A program made the translations under genes and the position numbers. A model generated the notes under the pieces. The model had not been told where the DNA came from. It made no database searches and was given only the letters and a program-made list of their open reading frames with translations. 64,000 nt of DNA. Source: Silurus meridionalis. Lineage: Eukaryota > Chordata > Actinopteri > Siluriformes > Siluridae. Location of the stretch: NCBI RefSeq assembly GCF_014805685.1, contig NC_060887.1, forward strand, positions 14,031,963 to 14,095,962. The letters run 5' to 3'. This document shows, piece after piece, positions 27,681 to 35,030 of this stretch (position 1 is the first letter of the stretch; each line of letters begins with the position of its first letter).

Positions 27681-30600
27681 AGGTCCACCGATTTTGAAGC
27701 AGTGTTGACTGACTGCACAGCTGAATTGGGACAGACAGTTAAACTGGCTTGCAAAGTCACTGGATCTCCAAAACCCGTAGTAGCTTGGTTTAAAGGTGAG
27801 CACATCACTGGTTCTTTATGAATTTATCTGCTTCAATTCAATTCAACTCAATTCAATTCCGTTTTATTTGTGTAGCGCTTTATACAATGGACATTGCCCC
27901 AGAGAAATAGAGTTTATGAAGTTGGAATGTGTAAATTTAGTGCCTATATGTTTGTTCCTTATAAGTTTATAACTACTGAGCAAGCAAGTGGCAAATGTGG
28001 CTAAGAAACCTTGAGAAAAAAACTGATTCAAAAGGGAATTCATCCTCATCTGGGAGGCACTGAATGTCCATTCCTTAGTACAGTTTACTATACAAAAAAT
28101 GCAGTCATTTGTCTAATGCATATTAGACTAATGATATGCTGGTCAATCCTAATGCATATATATGATTTTGCAGATGGCCGAGCGGTGGAGATCGACCCTC
28201 ACCACATCATTATTGAGGACCCTGACGGTTCTTGCACCCTTATCCTAGATAATATGACTGCTGACGATTCTGGCCAGTACATGTGCTTTGCTACAAGTGC
28301 TGCAGGAAACGCCAGCACTCTGGGCAAGATTATAGTACAGGGTAGGCTTTAGGACCCAGGTTCTACTATTTGTATTATTAGTTATAACAATGTGAAATAA
28401 ATCTTGTTAACATCTTTTTGTTTGTTTGCGTTGCTTCTGTAGTGCCGCCACGTTTTGTCCACAAGTTGAGAAACGCTGTGCACATTGCAGGAGAGGATGC
28501 TCAGTTCACATGTACAATACTAAGTGCTCCAAATCCAAAAATAAGGTATAAGTATTTTGATGCCTCATTTATATTTGTTACACGACACAAATGTTGCATC
28601 ATCTGTGTTCTCTTTCTGTGTTCCTGCCCCTGTTCAGGTGGTTTAAAGATGGCAGACTGCTCACAGACCAGGAAAAGTATCAGACGTACAGTGAGCCACG
28701 TAGCGGTGTGGTGGTTTTTGTTATTAAGAACCCCGGAGAGAAAGACCTGGGCCGTTATGAATGTGATGTATGATATTGCATAAACATAACTGCACATTTC
28801 ATTCATCTTTAAACAGTCATGAAGTGTAGTTTTGGTAGAACAGTAGATCAATCACTGTGATTTTACTTTCTAATCACTCAGAATTCAGTTTTTATCACCA
28901 AGATTTTTTTTTTTCTTTCTAGCTCTCGAACCGGCTTGGCAGTGCGAGGTGTGGGGCAGAGCTGGTTCTTCCTACAGTTGCAATGGCAGGAAGAGAGCAG
29001 GCCATCTCTATTGAAGGTAAAGATGATGATTTAAAGTCAATTATTGATAATGAAATTGTGACAGTAAGACTCTAGCAAAAACCCAGGACGAGAACCCATT
29101 GAATTAAACTTTTTTGAATTTGATTATATTACATATATTATGAAAAATATTTTTTTTTATTTATTCTTAAAAACCTGCTCCTTTCACTGTGCCAAATTTT
29201 TATTAATTATAATTTCATTTGTGTGGGGTTTTGTTTTCTTCTAGTTACCGAACAAGAAACTAAAGTACCAAAGAAAACCATAATCATGTAAGTTAAATTT
29301 TTTTTTATTGTATTTGCATTTCTATCAATTCAGTACAAAAAGTAAATACACTGTGAATGTAGAATTAAATCAAGTACAAATGTAGGCTATTTATTCATGT
29401 TTATCTATTATAAAAAAAAAAAATTATAGACCAAACCTATTTTAATAGTTTTTGGTGTAAAAGGTGTAAAATACAAAACCAAGGCCAGAGGCTGTGTCAG
29501 TACTTGAAACAATTGTGTTCTCTACCCATCCATTTATCCATTAAACTATCCATCTATACATCCATCCATCCCCCATTTATTAATTCACTCACTCACTCAT
29601 TTACTCACTCACTCACTCAATCACTCACTCACTCACTCACTCATTCATTGTGTAACATTGTTGAGATTTGTAATGCCTGAAATCAGGAAATCAGTTTTCA
29701 GTCCCTTAAGCAGGATGCCTTGAGGACTTGACAAAACATGTTAATCATAACTAGCTGTAAATAGTCAATAGTAAAATTTGTTGCCAACTGTTTAAAATGT
29801 TGTTAATACCTTATTGCAGCAATTGCAGTTATTTTCATGGTTTAAATATTCTTTTTTATTTTGTACTTCATCAATAGAAACCATTAACAGTTAACTGTAA
29901 CAGATATTTATTGTATATACAGCGATTTGCAATTGTGAACTACAAATCCTTTTGCAGAGAGGAGACCATCACCACTGTGGTAAAGAACACACGAATGAAG
30001 CGCCATGCCTCTCCCCGCACATCCTCCATGGGAGTTTATCGCTCTGAAACCTCCACCCCTGAACCCCAACGACAGAGAAGAACACTGGCAAGAAAAACCG
30101 TCCCCACTCTGTATGTGACAGAACCTGAGGGCGCCACAGCCAGAAACCCCAAATGGGTCGAGGTGGAAGAGATTATTGAGTATAAAGTGAACAAGTCACC
30201 AAAGCTGCCGAGGAGAAGAGGTGCTTCCCCCAGCAAGAGGCAACCCCCTGATAACCCTAACATTAACAACTCTAACAACAAGTTAGTAGAGGCAATGGAA
30301 ATGTCTGGAGCTGGCATGGACTCGCAAAATCTCTCTTGGAACAATGAGGCAGCAAACGAGTCAGAAGCTGAAAATGTGGGTTCTGCAGAAGTGGAAGTTG
30401 TGGAATTTGATCAGCCATGCCTCTTGACAGAAATAGACACTGACTCCGATGATAATCAGGCAGCTGGGTTTGAGAACCACAGTAATGATCCCTTAGATGG
30501 TGGGAATAAAGTGTTCACCCTGGAAGACCTGGAGGATTATGTTCCTAAAGAGGGTGAGACATTTGGTTGTGAAGATTCAAACGTACCTCCAGAGAAACCG

Positions 30601-30990
30601 TGTGAAATTTCTGTTCTGCAAAGAGAAATTAATGAACCTACCGTAGGGCAACCTGTCCTGCTAAATCTGGGCCGTCCACTAGCAACACCAAAAGTGCGTC
30701 CAGGGTTCTTCAGTCGATTTAAAGAGCACTTCTCTAATGCCTTTACTGACCCATCTTCAGCTGGGTCAAGCAGAGAGAAGATAATACCAATTCGTGTCAG
30801 TGGACTCTCTTACAGCCAGTCTACCTCCATTCCCGGTCACAGGAAGGTGGAAGTAACTCGTACGTACTGTTCTGAGGTTCAGCGAGGGACAGCTGGTGGT
30901 CAACAGAGCTTCAAAGCCCAAATCTCTGCACCAGTCGGACAACCGGTAACCGTTTCGATCCCCAAGATGAGCCAGTCTGGAAAGCCATAA
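1..30990 (+). CDS. obscn: obscurin, 3' part (44 exons, 5' end outside window)
   Basis: Giant muscle scaffold that links myofibrils to the sarcoplasmic reticulum and carries a RhoGEF module. Domain order read here: Ig array, FnIII, Ig, IQ, Ig x4, SH3, DH, PH, Ig x2, obscurin-A type C-terminus. That order and the segments [29 protein letters not shown] and [10 protein letters not shown] identify the family. Coding blocks: 1-156, seventeen exons from 428 to 14126, 14531-15790, 16183-16461, 18398-18479, 18694-18827, 18965-19162, 19273-19311, 19401-19499, 19664-19928, 20072-20115, 21092-21190, 22747-22886, 23022-23222, 23305-23381, 24429-24596, 24825-24984, 25577-25693, 25880-26044, 26787-26945, 27100-27277, 27703-27795 (start uncertain), 28174-28341, 28443-28545, 28638-28767, 28923-29016, 29245-29287, 29958-30990. 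All junctions are GT-AG and keep frame except a doubtful start at exon 38. Teleosts often have two obscurin paralogues; which one this is cannot be told here. Confidence 0.95.
428..694 (+). CDS. obscn: obscurin exon 2: Ig domain, VxF class
   Basis: A 267-bp exon, phase 1 at both ends, encoding one Ig domain. The B-strand cysteine (VFTCEV) and core tryptophan (EWFL) are present. The usual YxC motif of strand F is replaced by KITFKI, so the canonical disulfide cannot form. Confidence 0.93.
1085..1351 (+). CDS. obscn: obscurin exon 3: Ig domain, YxC class
   Basis: A 267-bp phase 1-1 exon with an Ig domain. It shows LKCEASKP, the core tryptophan in VWRKDG and ADAGEYSCD. Acceptor TGCAG ends at 1084 and the donor GTATGA starts at 1352. 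Confidence 0.94.
1605..1874 (+). CDS. obscn: obscurin exon 4: Ig domain, VxF class
   Basis: A 270-bp phase 1-1 exon. It has LFECILS and [10 protein letters not shown], then DSGEVVFTL where a YxC motif would be expected, so it belongs to the class without the second cysteine. Confidence 0.93.
2143..2412 (+). CDS. obscn: obscurin exon 5: Ig domain, YxC class
   Basis: A 270-bp phase 1-1 exon. Ig landmarks are [15 protein letters not shown] and CGEYSCEV. There is an extra cysteine just after the core tryptophan (WCK). Confidence 0.94.
2492..2758 (+). CDS. obscn: obscurin exon 6: Ig domain, YxC class
   Basis: A 267-bp phase 1-1 exon only 79 bp after exon 5. Ig landmarks are [17 protein letters not shown] and SDAYSCSI. 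Confidence 0.94.
3603..3722. repeat. compound microsatellite (CT)n(AT)n(GA)n
   Basis: About 120 bp, ending 60 bp before the acceptor of obscurin exon 7. The CT and GA blocks are inverted, so the tract can fold into a hairpin. Confidence 0.9.
3783..4049 (+). CDS. obscn: obscurin exon 7: Ig domain, YxC class
   Basis: A 267-bp phase 1-1 exon following a 1-kb intron that ends in a (CT)n(AT)n(GA)n microsatellite. Ig landmarks are [15 protein letters not shown] and [10 protein letters not shown]. Confidence 0.94.
4143..4409 (+). CDS. obscn: obscurin exon 8: Ig domain, YxC class
   Basis: A 267-bp phase 1-1 exon, similar to exon 7 (shared RQDG and DSG.Y.CDSG), consistent with a local tandem duplication. 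Landmarks are [14 protein letters not shown] and [10 protein letters not shown]. Confidence 0.94.
4815..4890 (+). repeat. interspersed repeat end (GGCCAAAGGTTTGTGGACACC type)
   Basis: Matches, as remembered, a common fish repeat whose end reads GTGGCCAAAAGTTTGTGGACACCTG... Only about 75 bp is recognisable. The family name is not known to me. Confidence 0.45.
4965..5083. repeat. foldback (hairpin) element, copy 1
   Basis: Outer ends AGTTCCCTTTCAGGAACTCG and ATTCCCTCAGGGAA are inverted. The inner arms GTCAACAAC and GTTGTTGAC enclose CTTTGC/GCAAAG. It ends GGTTACATACATAACC, itself nearly palindromic. A related copy lies at 17818-17929. It looks like a short non-autonomous element. Confidence 0.7.
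5235..5380 (-). repeat. second fragment of the same interspersed repeat, opposite orientation
   Basis: Contains, on the reverse strand, AACTGTTGCCACAAAA and TTCCCTTCACTGAAACTAAT, which belong to the inner part of the repeat whose end is at 4815-4890. The two fragments lie in opposite orientation either side of foldback copy 1. Confidence 0.4.
5716..5985 (+). CDS. obscn: obscurin exon 9: Ig domain, VxF class
   Basis: A 270-bp phase 1-1 exon. It has VFECFVS and VSWELQGV, then DSGTVSFHV in place of YxC. The preceding 1.3-kb intron holds a foldback repeat. Confidence 0.93.
5986..7154 (+). other. obscurin intron 9, no feature recognised
   Basis: AT-rich DNA with a poly-T run near 6388-6403. No exon, repeat family or regulatory site was recognised. 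Its size allows no hidden Ig exon with intact splice sites that I could see. Confidence 0.4.
7155..7424 (+). CDS. obscn: obscurin exon 10: Ig domain, YxC class
   Basis: A 270-bp phase 1-1 exon. Landmarks are [17 protein letters not shown] and [10 protein letters not shown]. Confidence 0.94.
7591..7869 (+). CDS. obscn: obscurin exon 11: Ig domain, VxF class
   Basis: A 279-bp phase 1-1 exon. It has AFHCEVSQ and GEWWLGS, then [10 protein letters not shown] in place of YxC. Confidence 0.93.
8266..8532 (+). CDS. obscn: obscurin exon 12: Ig domain, YxC class
   Basis: A 267-bp phase 1-1 exon. Landmarks are [15 protein letters not shown] and [10 protein letters not shown]. Confidence 0.94.
8533..9466 (+). 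other. obscurin intron 12, no feature recognised
   Basis: AT-rich intron without coding potential or repeat family that I recognise. Confidence 0.4.
9467..9739 (+). CDS. obscn: obscurin exon 13: Ig domain, VxF class
   Basis: A 273-bp phase 1-1 exon. It has VFTCQLS and VQWWLDG, then [10 protein letters not shown] in place of YxC. Confidence 0.93.
9740..11409 (+). other. obscurin intron 13, no feature recognised
   Basis: A 1.7-kb intron, AT-rich, no long open frame with Ig features on the plus strand. Confidence 0.4.
11410..11676 (+). CDS. obscn: obscurin exon 14: Ig domain, YxC class
   Basis: A 267-bp phase 1-1 exon. Landmarks are [16 protein letters not shown] and [11 protein letters not shown]. 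Confidence 0.94.
12261..12491 (+). mobile_element. tRNA-derived SINE with intact target-site duplication
   Basis: The head resembles a tRNA (Glu-like), with a box A region GTGGTCTAGTGGATAGG and a box B-like GAGTTCGCTCC. The tail (12448-12480) reads GATCCGCTGTGGCGACCCCT and onward, matching the 3' end of the RTE-like LINE in this window. The insert is flanked by a perfect 18-bp repeat, ATTTATAGAAAAAGAAGA, at 12243-12260 and 12492-12509. Confidence 0.85.
12607..12882 (+). CDS. obscn: obscurin exon 15: Ig domain, VxF class
   Basis: A 276-bp phase 1-1 exon. It has LFECSLS and CQWLVDGK, then NCTVTFQAG in place of YxC. A SINE sits in the intron just upstream. Confidence 0.93.
13033..13305 (+). CDS. 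obscn: obscurin exon 16: Ig domain, VxF class
   Basis: A 273-bp phase 1-1 exon. It has FTCVLNEP and VNWYANGA, then LEITFAAQ in place of YxC. It directly precedes the FnIII exon. Confidence 0.92.
13383..13673 (+). CDS. obscn: obscurin exon 17: fibronectin type III domain
   Basis: A 291-bp phase 1-1 exon encoding an FnIII domain: proline-rich start (PDPPEDP), [23 protein letters not shown] and [12 protein letters not shown]. Obscurin has an FnIII domain shortly before its IQ motif, which agrees with the position here. Confidence 0.95.
13857..14126 (+). CDS. obscn: obscurin exon 18: Ig domain, YxC class
   Basis: A 270-bp phase 1-1 exon between the FnIII and IQ exons. Landmarks are [15 protein letters not shown] and [10 protein letters not shown]. 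Confidence 0.94.
14531..15790 (+). CDS. obscn: obscurin exon 19: linker, IQ motif, Ig domain and second linker
   Basis: A large 1260-bp exon. About 160 residues of acidic, serine-rich linker come first, with a basic KKRRMSREP patch. The IQ motif follows ([16 protein letters not shown]), a calmodulin-binding type helix. Next is an Ig domain ([27 protein letters not shown]), then a linker rich in Ser and Glu ([16 protein letters not shown]). The exon ends in the phase 1 donor GTATGG at 15791. IQ followed by Ig matches vertebrate obscurin. Confidence 0.95.
16183..16461 (+). CDS. obscn: obscurin exon 20: Ig domain
   Basis: A 279-bp phase 1-1 exon with an intracellular (I-set) Ig domain: [19 protein letters not shown] and [11 protein letters not shown]. 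The acceptor is a tandem CAGCAG, so the exon may start at 16180 or 16183; both keep frame and differ by one alanine. Confidence 0.94.
17170..18345 (+). mobile_element. RTE-like LINE fragment, broken, with internal deletion and nested foldback insert
   Basis: Reverse transcriptase remnants in changing frames: [43 protein letters not shown] and [11 protein letters not shown], ending [10 protein letters not shown]. The sequence then jumps to the 3' end (GGGAGCAGCCCAAAGGAG). The catalytic middle is missing. A foldback element (17818-17929) interrupts the frame after SNYRG. It is a dead copy in obscurin intron 20. Confidence 0.85.
17818..17929. repeat. foldback (hairpin) element, copy 2, nested in LINE
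   Basis: Its first 28 bases match copy 1 (4965-5083). It has its own inner arms CTGCGTC..ATGCTTT and AAAGCAT..GACGCAG and ends GGTTACATACGTAACC. It is inserted in the LINE reading frame, so it is younger than that LINE copy. Confidence 0.72.
18398..18827 (+). CDS. obscn: obscurin exons 21-22: linker and start of an Ig domain
   Basis: Two exons, 18398-18479 and 18694-18827, joined in phase 2. The first encodes the diagnostic obscurin segment [18 protein letters not shown]. The second carries an acidic stretch and the first strands of the next Ig domain ([16 protein letters not shown]). An RTE-like LINE fragment lies directly upstream. Confidence 0.92.
18965..19162 (+). CDS. obscn: obscurin exon 23: rest of an Ig domain without F-strand Cys
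   Basis: A 198-bp exon completing the Ig domain begun in exon 22: [16 protein letters not shown], then [19 protein letters not shown]. The F-strand cysteine is replaced by alanine (YSAYISN), and the B-strand position also lacks Cys (MSIRVK), so this domain has no canonical disulfide. Confidence 0.92.
19273..19928 (+). CDS. obscn: obscurin exons 24-26: short linker and Ig domain
   Basis: Exon 24 (19273-19311, 39 bp) is a 13-codon linker that could be skipped without frameshift. Exons 25 (19401-19499) and 26 (19664-19928) together encode an Ig domain: [21 protein letters not shown] and [15 protein letters not shown]. Exon 26 ends in phase 2. Confidence 0.92.
20072..21190 (+). CDS. obscn: obscurin exons 27-28: linker upstream of SH3
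   Basis: Two short exons, 20072-20115 (44 bp) and 21092-21190 (99 bp). They encode [14 protein letters not shown] and a segment with [16 protein letters not shown]. No domain is recognised. Splice sites and phases (2 to 1, then 1 to 1) fit the neighbouring exons. The intron between them holds a Merman-like SINE. Confidence 0.82.
20330..20578 (-). mobile_element. Merman/Mermaid-like SINE
   Basis: Read on the minus strand it begins GGTAGCTCAGTGCTTAAGG, a tRNA-like head. It continues with CCCTTAACCCTCTGTGCTCC and ends with a GTAATGTATATGTAACAAATAAAGG tail in shortened form. Length about 250 bp, nearly full. It lies in obscurin intron 27. Confidence 0.65.
22003..22110 (+). CDS. possible extra obscurin linker exon
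   Basis: An open stretch between a possible acceptor (CTTACAG ending 22002) and a weak donor (GTGCAA at 22111). It is 108 bp, would keep phase 1 at both ends, and would encode an acidic, serine-rich linker ([19 protein letters not shown]). It sits between two linker exons, where such composition is normal. The donor is poor and no homology was recognised, so this is only a candidate alternative exon. Confidence 0.22.
22276..22353. repeat. (TC)n microsatellite
   Basis: Nearly pure TC tract in obscurin intron 28, followed by further pyrimidine-rich sequence to about 22520. Confidence 0.9.
22658..22719. repeat. (TG)n microsatellite
   Basis: Pure TG tract about 30 bp upstream of the acceptor of obscurin exon 29. 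Confidence 0.9.
22747..22886 (+). CDS. obscn: obscurin exon 29: Ser-rich linker before SH3
   Basis: A 140-bp exon, entry phase 1, exit phase 0. It encodes [24 protein letters not shown] and [13 protein letters not shown], closely matching the linker before the SH3 domain of vertebrate obscurin. A (TG)n run lies just upstream of its acceptor. Confidence 0.93.
23022..23222 (+). CDS. obscn: obscurin exon 30: SH3 domain
   Basis: A 201-bp phase 0 exon encoding an SH3 fold: [12 protein letters not shown] (the ALYDY-like strand), [22 protein letters not shown] (with the SH3 tryptophan) and [11 protein letters not shown]. In obscurin the SH3 domain precedes the RhoGEF module. Confidence 0.95.
23305..26044 (+). 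CDS. obscn: obscurin exons 31-35: Dbl-homology (RhoGEF) domain
   Basis: Exons 23305-23381, 24429-24596, 24825-24984, 25577-25693 and 25880-26044 encode the DH domain, which exchanges GDP for GTP on Rho-family GTPases. Visible segments are [18 protein letters not shown] (conserved region 1), [10 protein letters not shown], the signature helix [20 protein letters not shown] and [14 protein letters not shown]. The first exon also holds a short SH3-DH linker. The acceptor of exon 32 (ATAAAAAG) has a weak pyrimidine tract, but the frame and homology fit. Confidence 0.93.
24003..24092. repeat. (AT)n microsatellite
   Basis: About 90 bp of TA repeats in obscurin intron 31, following ACGACATGCAGTAAAATGC, a short piece that looks like the end of another interspersed repeat. 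Confidence 0.9.
26060..26121. repeat. (CA)n microsatellite
   Basis: Starts about 20 bp after the donor of obscurin exon 35. Confidence 0.9.
26787..27277 (+). CDS. obscn: obscurin exons 36-37: PH domain
   Basis: Exons 26787-26945 and 27100-27277 encode the PH domain that follows the DH domain: [46 protein letters not shown] and the C-terminal helix [15 protein letters not shown] domains of this type bind phosphoinositides or tune GEF activity. Exon 37 ends in phase 1 after ATG CCA GCA TGG. Confidence 0.94.
27617..27677. repeat. (TG)n microsatellite abutting exon 38
   Basis: About 60 bp of TG that ends five bases before the natural acceptor AG of obscurin exon 38. Confidence 0.92.
27683..28341 (+). 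CDS. obscn: obscurin exons 38-39: Ig domain after PH; exon 38 start uncertain
   Basis: Exon 38 ends at 27795 and exon 39 is 28174-28341. They encode [42 protein letters not shown] and DSGQYMCFA. The natural acceptor is after AAAAG at 27682, right at the end of a 60-bp (TG)n run, but reading from there is out of frame by one base. An in-frame acceptor exists at 27702 (GAAGCAG), which would drop about six residues. The expected residues PPDF are recovered if one G is missing near 27690. Confidence 0.85.
27836..28075 (+). repeat. interspersed repeat with TTCAATTCAATT start
   Basis: Starts with degenerate AATTC repeats, then TTTTATTTGTGTAGCGCTTT, AACCTTGAGA and CATCCTCATCTGGGAGGCA. This matches, as remembered, a common fish repeat of about 250 bp. 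It lies between the two exons of the post-PH Ig domain. Confidence 0.5.
28443..29016 (+). CDS. obscn: obscurin exons 40-42: last Ig domain
   Basis: Exons 28443-28545, 28638-28767 and 28923-29016 encode the final Ig domain: [44 protein letters not shown] and GRYECD. Junction phases are 2, 0 and 1. In obscurin this Ig pair lies directly after the PH domain. Confidence 0.93.
29245..30990 (+). CDS. obscn: obscurin exons 43-44: obscurin-A type C-terminal tail, stop TAA
   Basis: Exon 43 (29245-29287) encodes [15 protein letters not shown]. Exon 44 (29958-30990) encodes about 343 residues ending ...SQSGKP and TAA. The tail is non-modular, with basic stretches ([22 protein letters not shown]) and segments shared with mammalian obscurin-[38 protein letters not shown] and [10 protein letters not shown]. 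In mammals this region binds small ankyrin-1 of the sarcoplasmic reticulum. Confidence 0.92.
29577..29646. repeat. (CACT)n-like tetranucleotide repeat
   Basis: Imperfect CACTCACT units in the last obscurin intron. Confidence 0.85.
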
Positions 30991-31690
30991 CCAAGAAGAA
31001 ACTAGTCAAAAATGTTGAAAAGGAACCCATGTACCCAGTCTTGTCTTAAAGCCCCTGTCAGCTTTTACAAAAAATTTTCTTCCTTCTAGCTATAGATTCC
31101 ATAGTCAATTTTTTTGTCTACAAAAGAAAGAACATTAGTTCCTTACTTCATGGCTGTTTCAAATCAGACAGGAGCGTATAGGAGAAAGGTGACCTCAGGT
31201 AACACTGTCTACCAATGTGAATAAAATGATTTTTCGCTTACTGTGTATTTTACATACACTATTTTGCACACACTATGTTTTTTTTTCTACCCCAAAGTTT
31301 TCCCTAATATGTTTTGTTTAAATCTTCCTAATCCTATTTATCACAAAACAACATGAACGATTTTGGTAACATTATCAGATAGCAAGAATCATGGAATGGA
31401 TTTATGACTGCATGTTTCTAAAACGATGAAGCTTTAACATCGTTTTGAAGAAGTAGGTGGCCAACACTTTTCTAGGTAACAATTTTATTAAGTTTATTAA
31501 GTAAGTTTATTAGGAACAATACATTTAATAAATAATTCCCTCTCTTTGAACAGAAAACAGTGTGCAAAATAAAGTTTTGCTTGTACGCAGTCAATGAAGT
31601 GCTGATATAAATTTTCATCAGATTGAAACATTTAGTAAAGATAATGTACATTTTTCTTGTATTTTGAATAAAATGTTAAACTATTGTTTA
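30991..31690 (+). other. probable obscurin 3' UTR
   Basis: AT-rich non-coding sequence directly after the stop. Polyadenylation signals AATAAA are seen at 31568-31573 and 31667-31672. The exact cleavage site cannot be told from sequence. Confidence 0.55.
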
Positions 31691-33950
31691 ACTTTGATTG
31701 CTGGGGGAAAAAATTAACATTAAAAAATACTTTTGCTTTGCTTTGCCTTTTGAGGTAATTCTGGCATAGTCTTCATTTATTAATATAGCTAAGTAACGTC
31801 CATGTTTGATGGAGGCTTCTAAGTAAAACATATCGTTTAAATCTTGAGCAAAAATGCAAATGGGATCATTCCATATTTTACAGAAGGTCCCGAAAAGCCC
31901 TCGCATAGGGCAACTAGGGGCTACAATGGCATAAGGCTTGAAGTTTTAAGCTTGAGGCTTGTATTTTTAATGATTGATACACAAGAAAGTTGGATGTTTA
32001 GCATGTCCTAACATATTATACCAAAGTACCTGCAATAATAAGCATCCTTAATATTACCATGAATGCTTTGTTTGAAAGAAAATGTACATGACAAGACCTA
32101 CAGTGCTAACCAGTGTGAATGCTGATACCTGATACACTTGTAGTAGCACCACACACATCAGGGTTGCAATATTATCCTGTTTGCATGTAATCGTATGCAC
32201 CTGTGCAATACGTGTTCTTGATCAACTTGTGATTCAATAAGTTCTGTTTAACTGTAGTGTGTTCTTGGAAATGGTTTATGCTCTGAAATATACTAACAAG
32301 TTCAGCAGTGTGTAATCTGTACACTGTTTTACAGTGCATGTCTTTACCATGTCTCAAATGCAGTACTGTATCGTATTTATGAATATATGTAAATGTATTC
32401 GCGTGTGGTGTCCTCTGTTGTTGCAGCAGAGACTTTTATTTAGCTTAAAAAAATATATTTTGGCATGAGTTATTTCTATAAATTGAGAAATTCTACAGTA
32501 GTATCTATCCTCTAAAGTCTGTTTTAAAGTGCACTAGATGATGGAATTGTGTTTACACGTTGGTTGGTGTGTGTTAGTGAAAATGTTAAGACACCTAGTG
32601 TAAATGACTGTAAATGAGATACTCAAATTCATAATAAAAAATCGTGTGTCCTGCTAAGTATAACTAAATTAAATTGTATTTCTCCTTTGGTACAGTCAAC
32701 ATGCTTACCTGTTTTCTTTAAAGCCATAGGATATTCATATATTTTTTTTTTTTTACATTACTGGCCCCCTCTGGTTGAAACATGGTATTGCACCAGTAAT
32801 TCTGTGCAAATGTCACAGCTGTTCATAAAAAGCAATGGGACATATTTCAGTTAGATTCCTGGTTAAAAAAGAAAGAAAAACTAAGAATGTGAGTCAGTGG
32901 TAAAGCTACTTGAGAAGTTAAATTAACATAAAACAAAGTCTAACGTCAGAGAAATGTAACAGAAATAGTAGCTTTTTAAAGTAAAGGTAGCTTTTAAAAA
33001 GTCCTATGGTTTTCTAGTCAGATTTACACACAATATTAGTTCAATTTTTACATATTTGTTTGCAAGGAAACCCTCATGAACGTAGAAATAGCATGAAATA
33101 CAGGGTTAATAATTGAGAATCGAAATCAGGACCCTATAGCTAGAATAGCACACCTCAATCTATTCTTAACTAAAAACCCTTCACATCAGAGCATCACCAC
33201 ACCCCTTACTTACCAGTTAGTCATCATTATAACCCTTGTAGAAAAATTATATTAAATGTTTATGTGTGAATCTTAGTGCCATGTTAACAAAGATGACCCT
33301 GACTAAATGTGCTAAAATCAGGACCATTGTCTTAAATTTATCAAAGGTTAAGCCTTTAGGTTGATAATAAGATTCAGTTCAGAGTTCAAGTCCCTGCTCC
33401 AACAAGCTGCCGCTGTTAGGTTCAATTGCATAACCATCCAGTTCTCAAATGTCTTATAACTTTTAATCTTAAATTAGTTATCTGGAAACAAAACATCAGC
33501 CAAATGAGCTAACGTTAAAAGGCACCATGCACAAATCACATGGGAGAATGTCATGCCTTGGTTATATTGGATAAATGAAAAATCCCATTTTGTTTCCCAA
33601 CACTACAGGCTAATACTCACCTCCTAAAGCAATATATGAAATCCAATTATATCACACACATCCTACAAAACAGTGTTTTATTCAATAGTCACACATCAGG
33701 GATCCTTGTCCTTACTTTGGGTTCTCGGATGCAAGCACAACGGCTTTTTATATTGCACACTCTCATTTATTCATTTCCACTCCACACATGCTTATCTATG
33801 TGTGTATGTACACTTCTTCACTGTATACATAGAAAGGCATGTATACACGTTAACACACATAATTAAACATGTAGAATTGTACATATAAATTTTTATATAG
33901 ACCTATAAATTTACATGTACACACATTTATATGCGAGTGCAAACAGTGCA

Positions 33951-33952
<2 letters not shown>

Positions 33953-33997
<45 letters not shown>
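33953..33997. repeat. (CA)n microsatellite
   Basis: CA tract in the obscn-gnal gap, followed by several long T runs (34062-34080, 34150-34160). Confidence 0.9.
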
Positions 33998-33999
<2 letters not shown>

Positions 34000-34529
34000 T
34001 GCAATCATACTGAAAAAGGTCCCTATGAAAACACCTGGTTGTATCTTTTTGATCAGCTGATTTTTTTTTTTTTTTTTTTTTATACATATGTTTTATGCAT
34101 GTTGCTCTTTTATGTTACACTAATGGGGTCAATTTGCATAATGTATACAGAATTTTTTTTTTTTTAGTTTTTTTTTTCTTTTTTAAAAACTAATCAGCCT
34201 TTTTATAAACAAAACAAGCAAACAAAACCAAAGGAAAGAACATTTACAGATTAGGTCCCCATCGGCAGTCGCTCCTGCTGACAGAATGACATCAAGCTGT
34301 ACAGTGCAGTCAAAAAACAAACAAAAAAAACACACAAAAAACATACTTATATCTCAGCTTTGTTTACAGGTACAGCCATATTGAAGGCACAAAGATCTAC
34401 AAGTAGTAGTTTTCTCTTCCCCACTTTTCTTTCCATAGAGTTGTACAAAATAACTTTTTTTTATAATAATCTGTGCAAGAGAAATGTCATCTTGCACTAT
34501 CTGTACAAGTCGAGAAACAGAGGGTGGAG

Positions 34530-34541
34530 AGATATATATAT

Positions 34542-34600
<59 letters not shown>
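34530..34600. repeat. (AT)n microsatellite
   Basis: TA tract in the probable gnal 3' region. Confidence 0.9.
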
Positions 34601-34603
<3 letters not shown>

Positions 34604-34901
34604 GAAATAAAATGCATGGACAGACCAGAGGGGCTGTGGTTACTTTAACATATTCAGTCGACTGACTTAATAATGCTCTAACTCCAACATTGCAATGCTA
34701 CATTGTGTGTATCCACCTGCAAAATAAACACAGTTTTAAAACCTGGTGCAAAAGTGCGTCGCTCGTATTCTTATTTACTTTATTTCCCAGTGTTCACCTC
34801 TTCAGTAGAGCAGAGACAAAGAGCAGCAGAGAGACCAAGAGGCCAAGAGGTCAGCGGTCACTATATGGTGCCACCTCCAGAAATTGGTGGATGCAATTGT
34901 A

Positions 34902-35030
<129 letters not shown>

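Noticed and set aside
29577..29646. CRISPR-like regular repeats
   Set aside because: A simple tetranucleotide tract in a vertebrate intron, without spacers.
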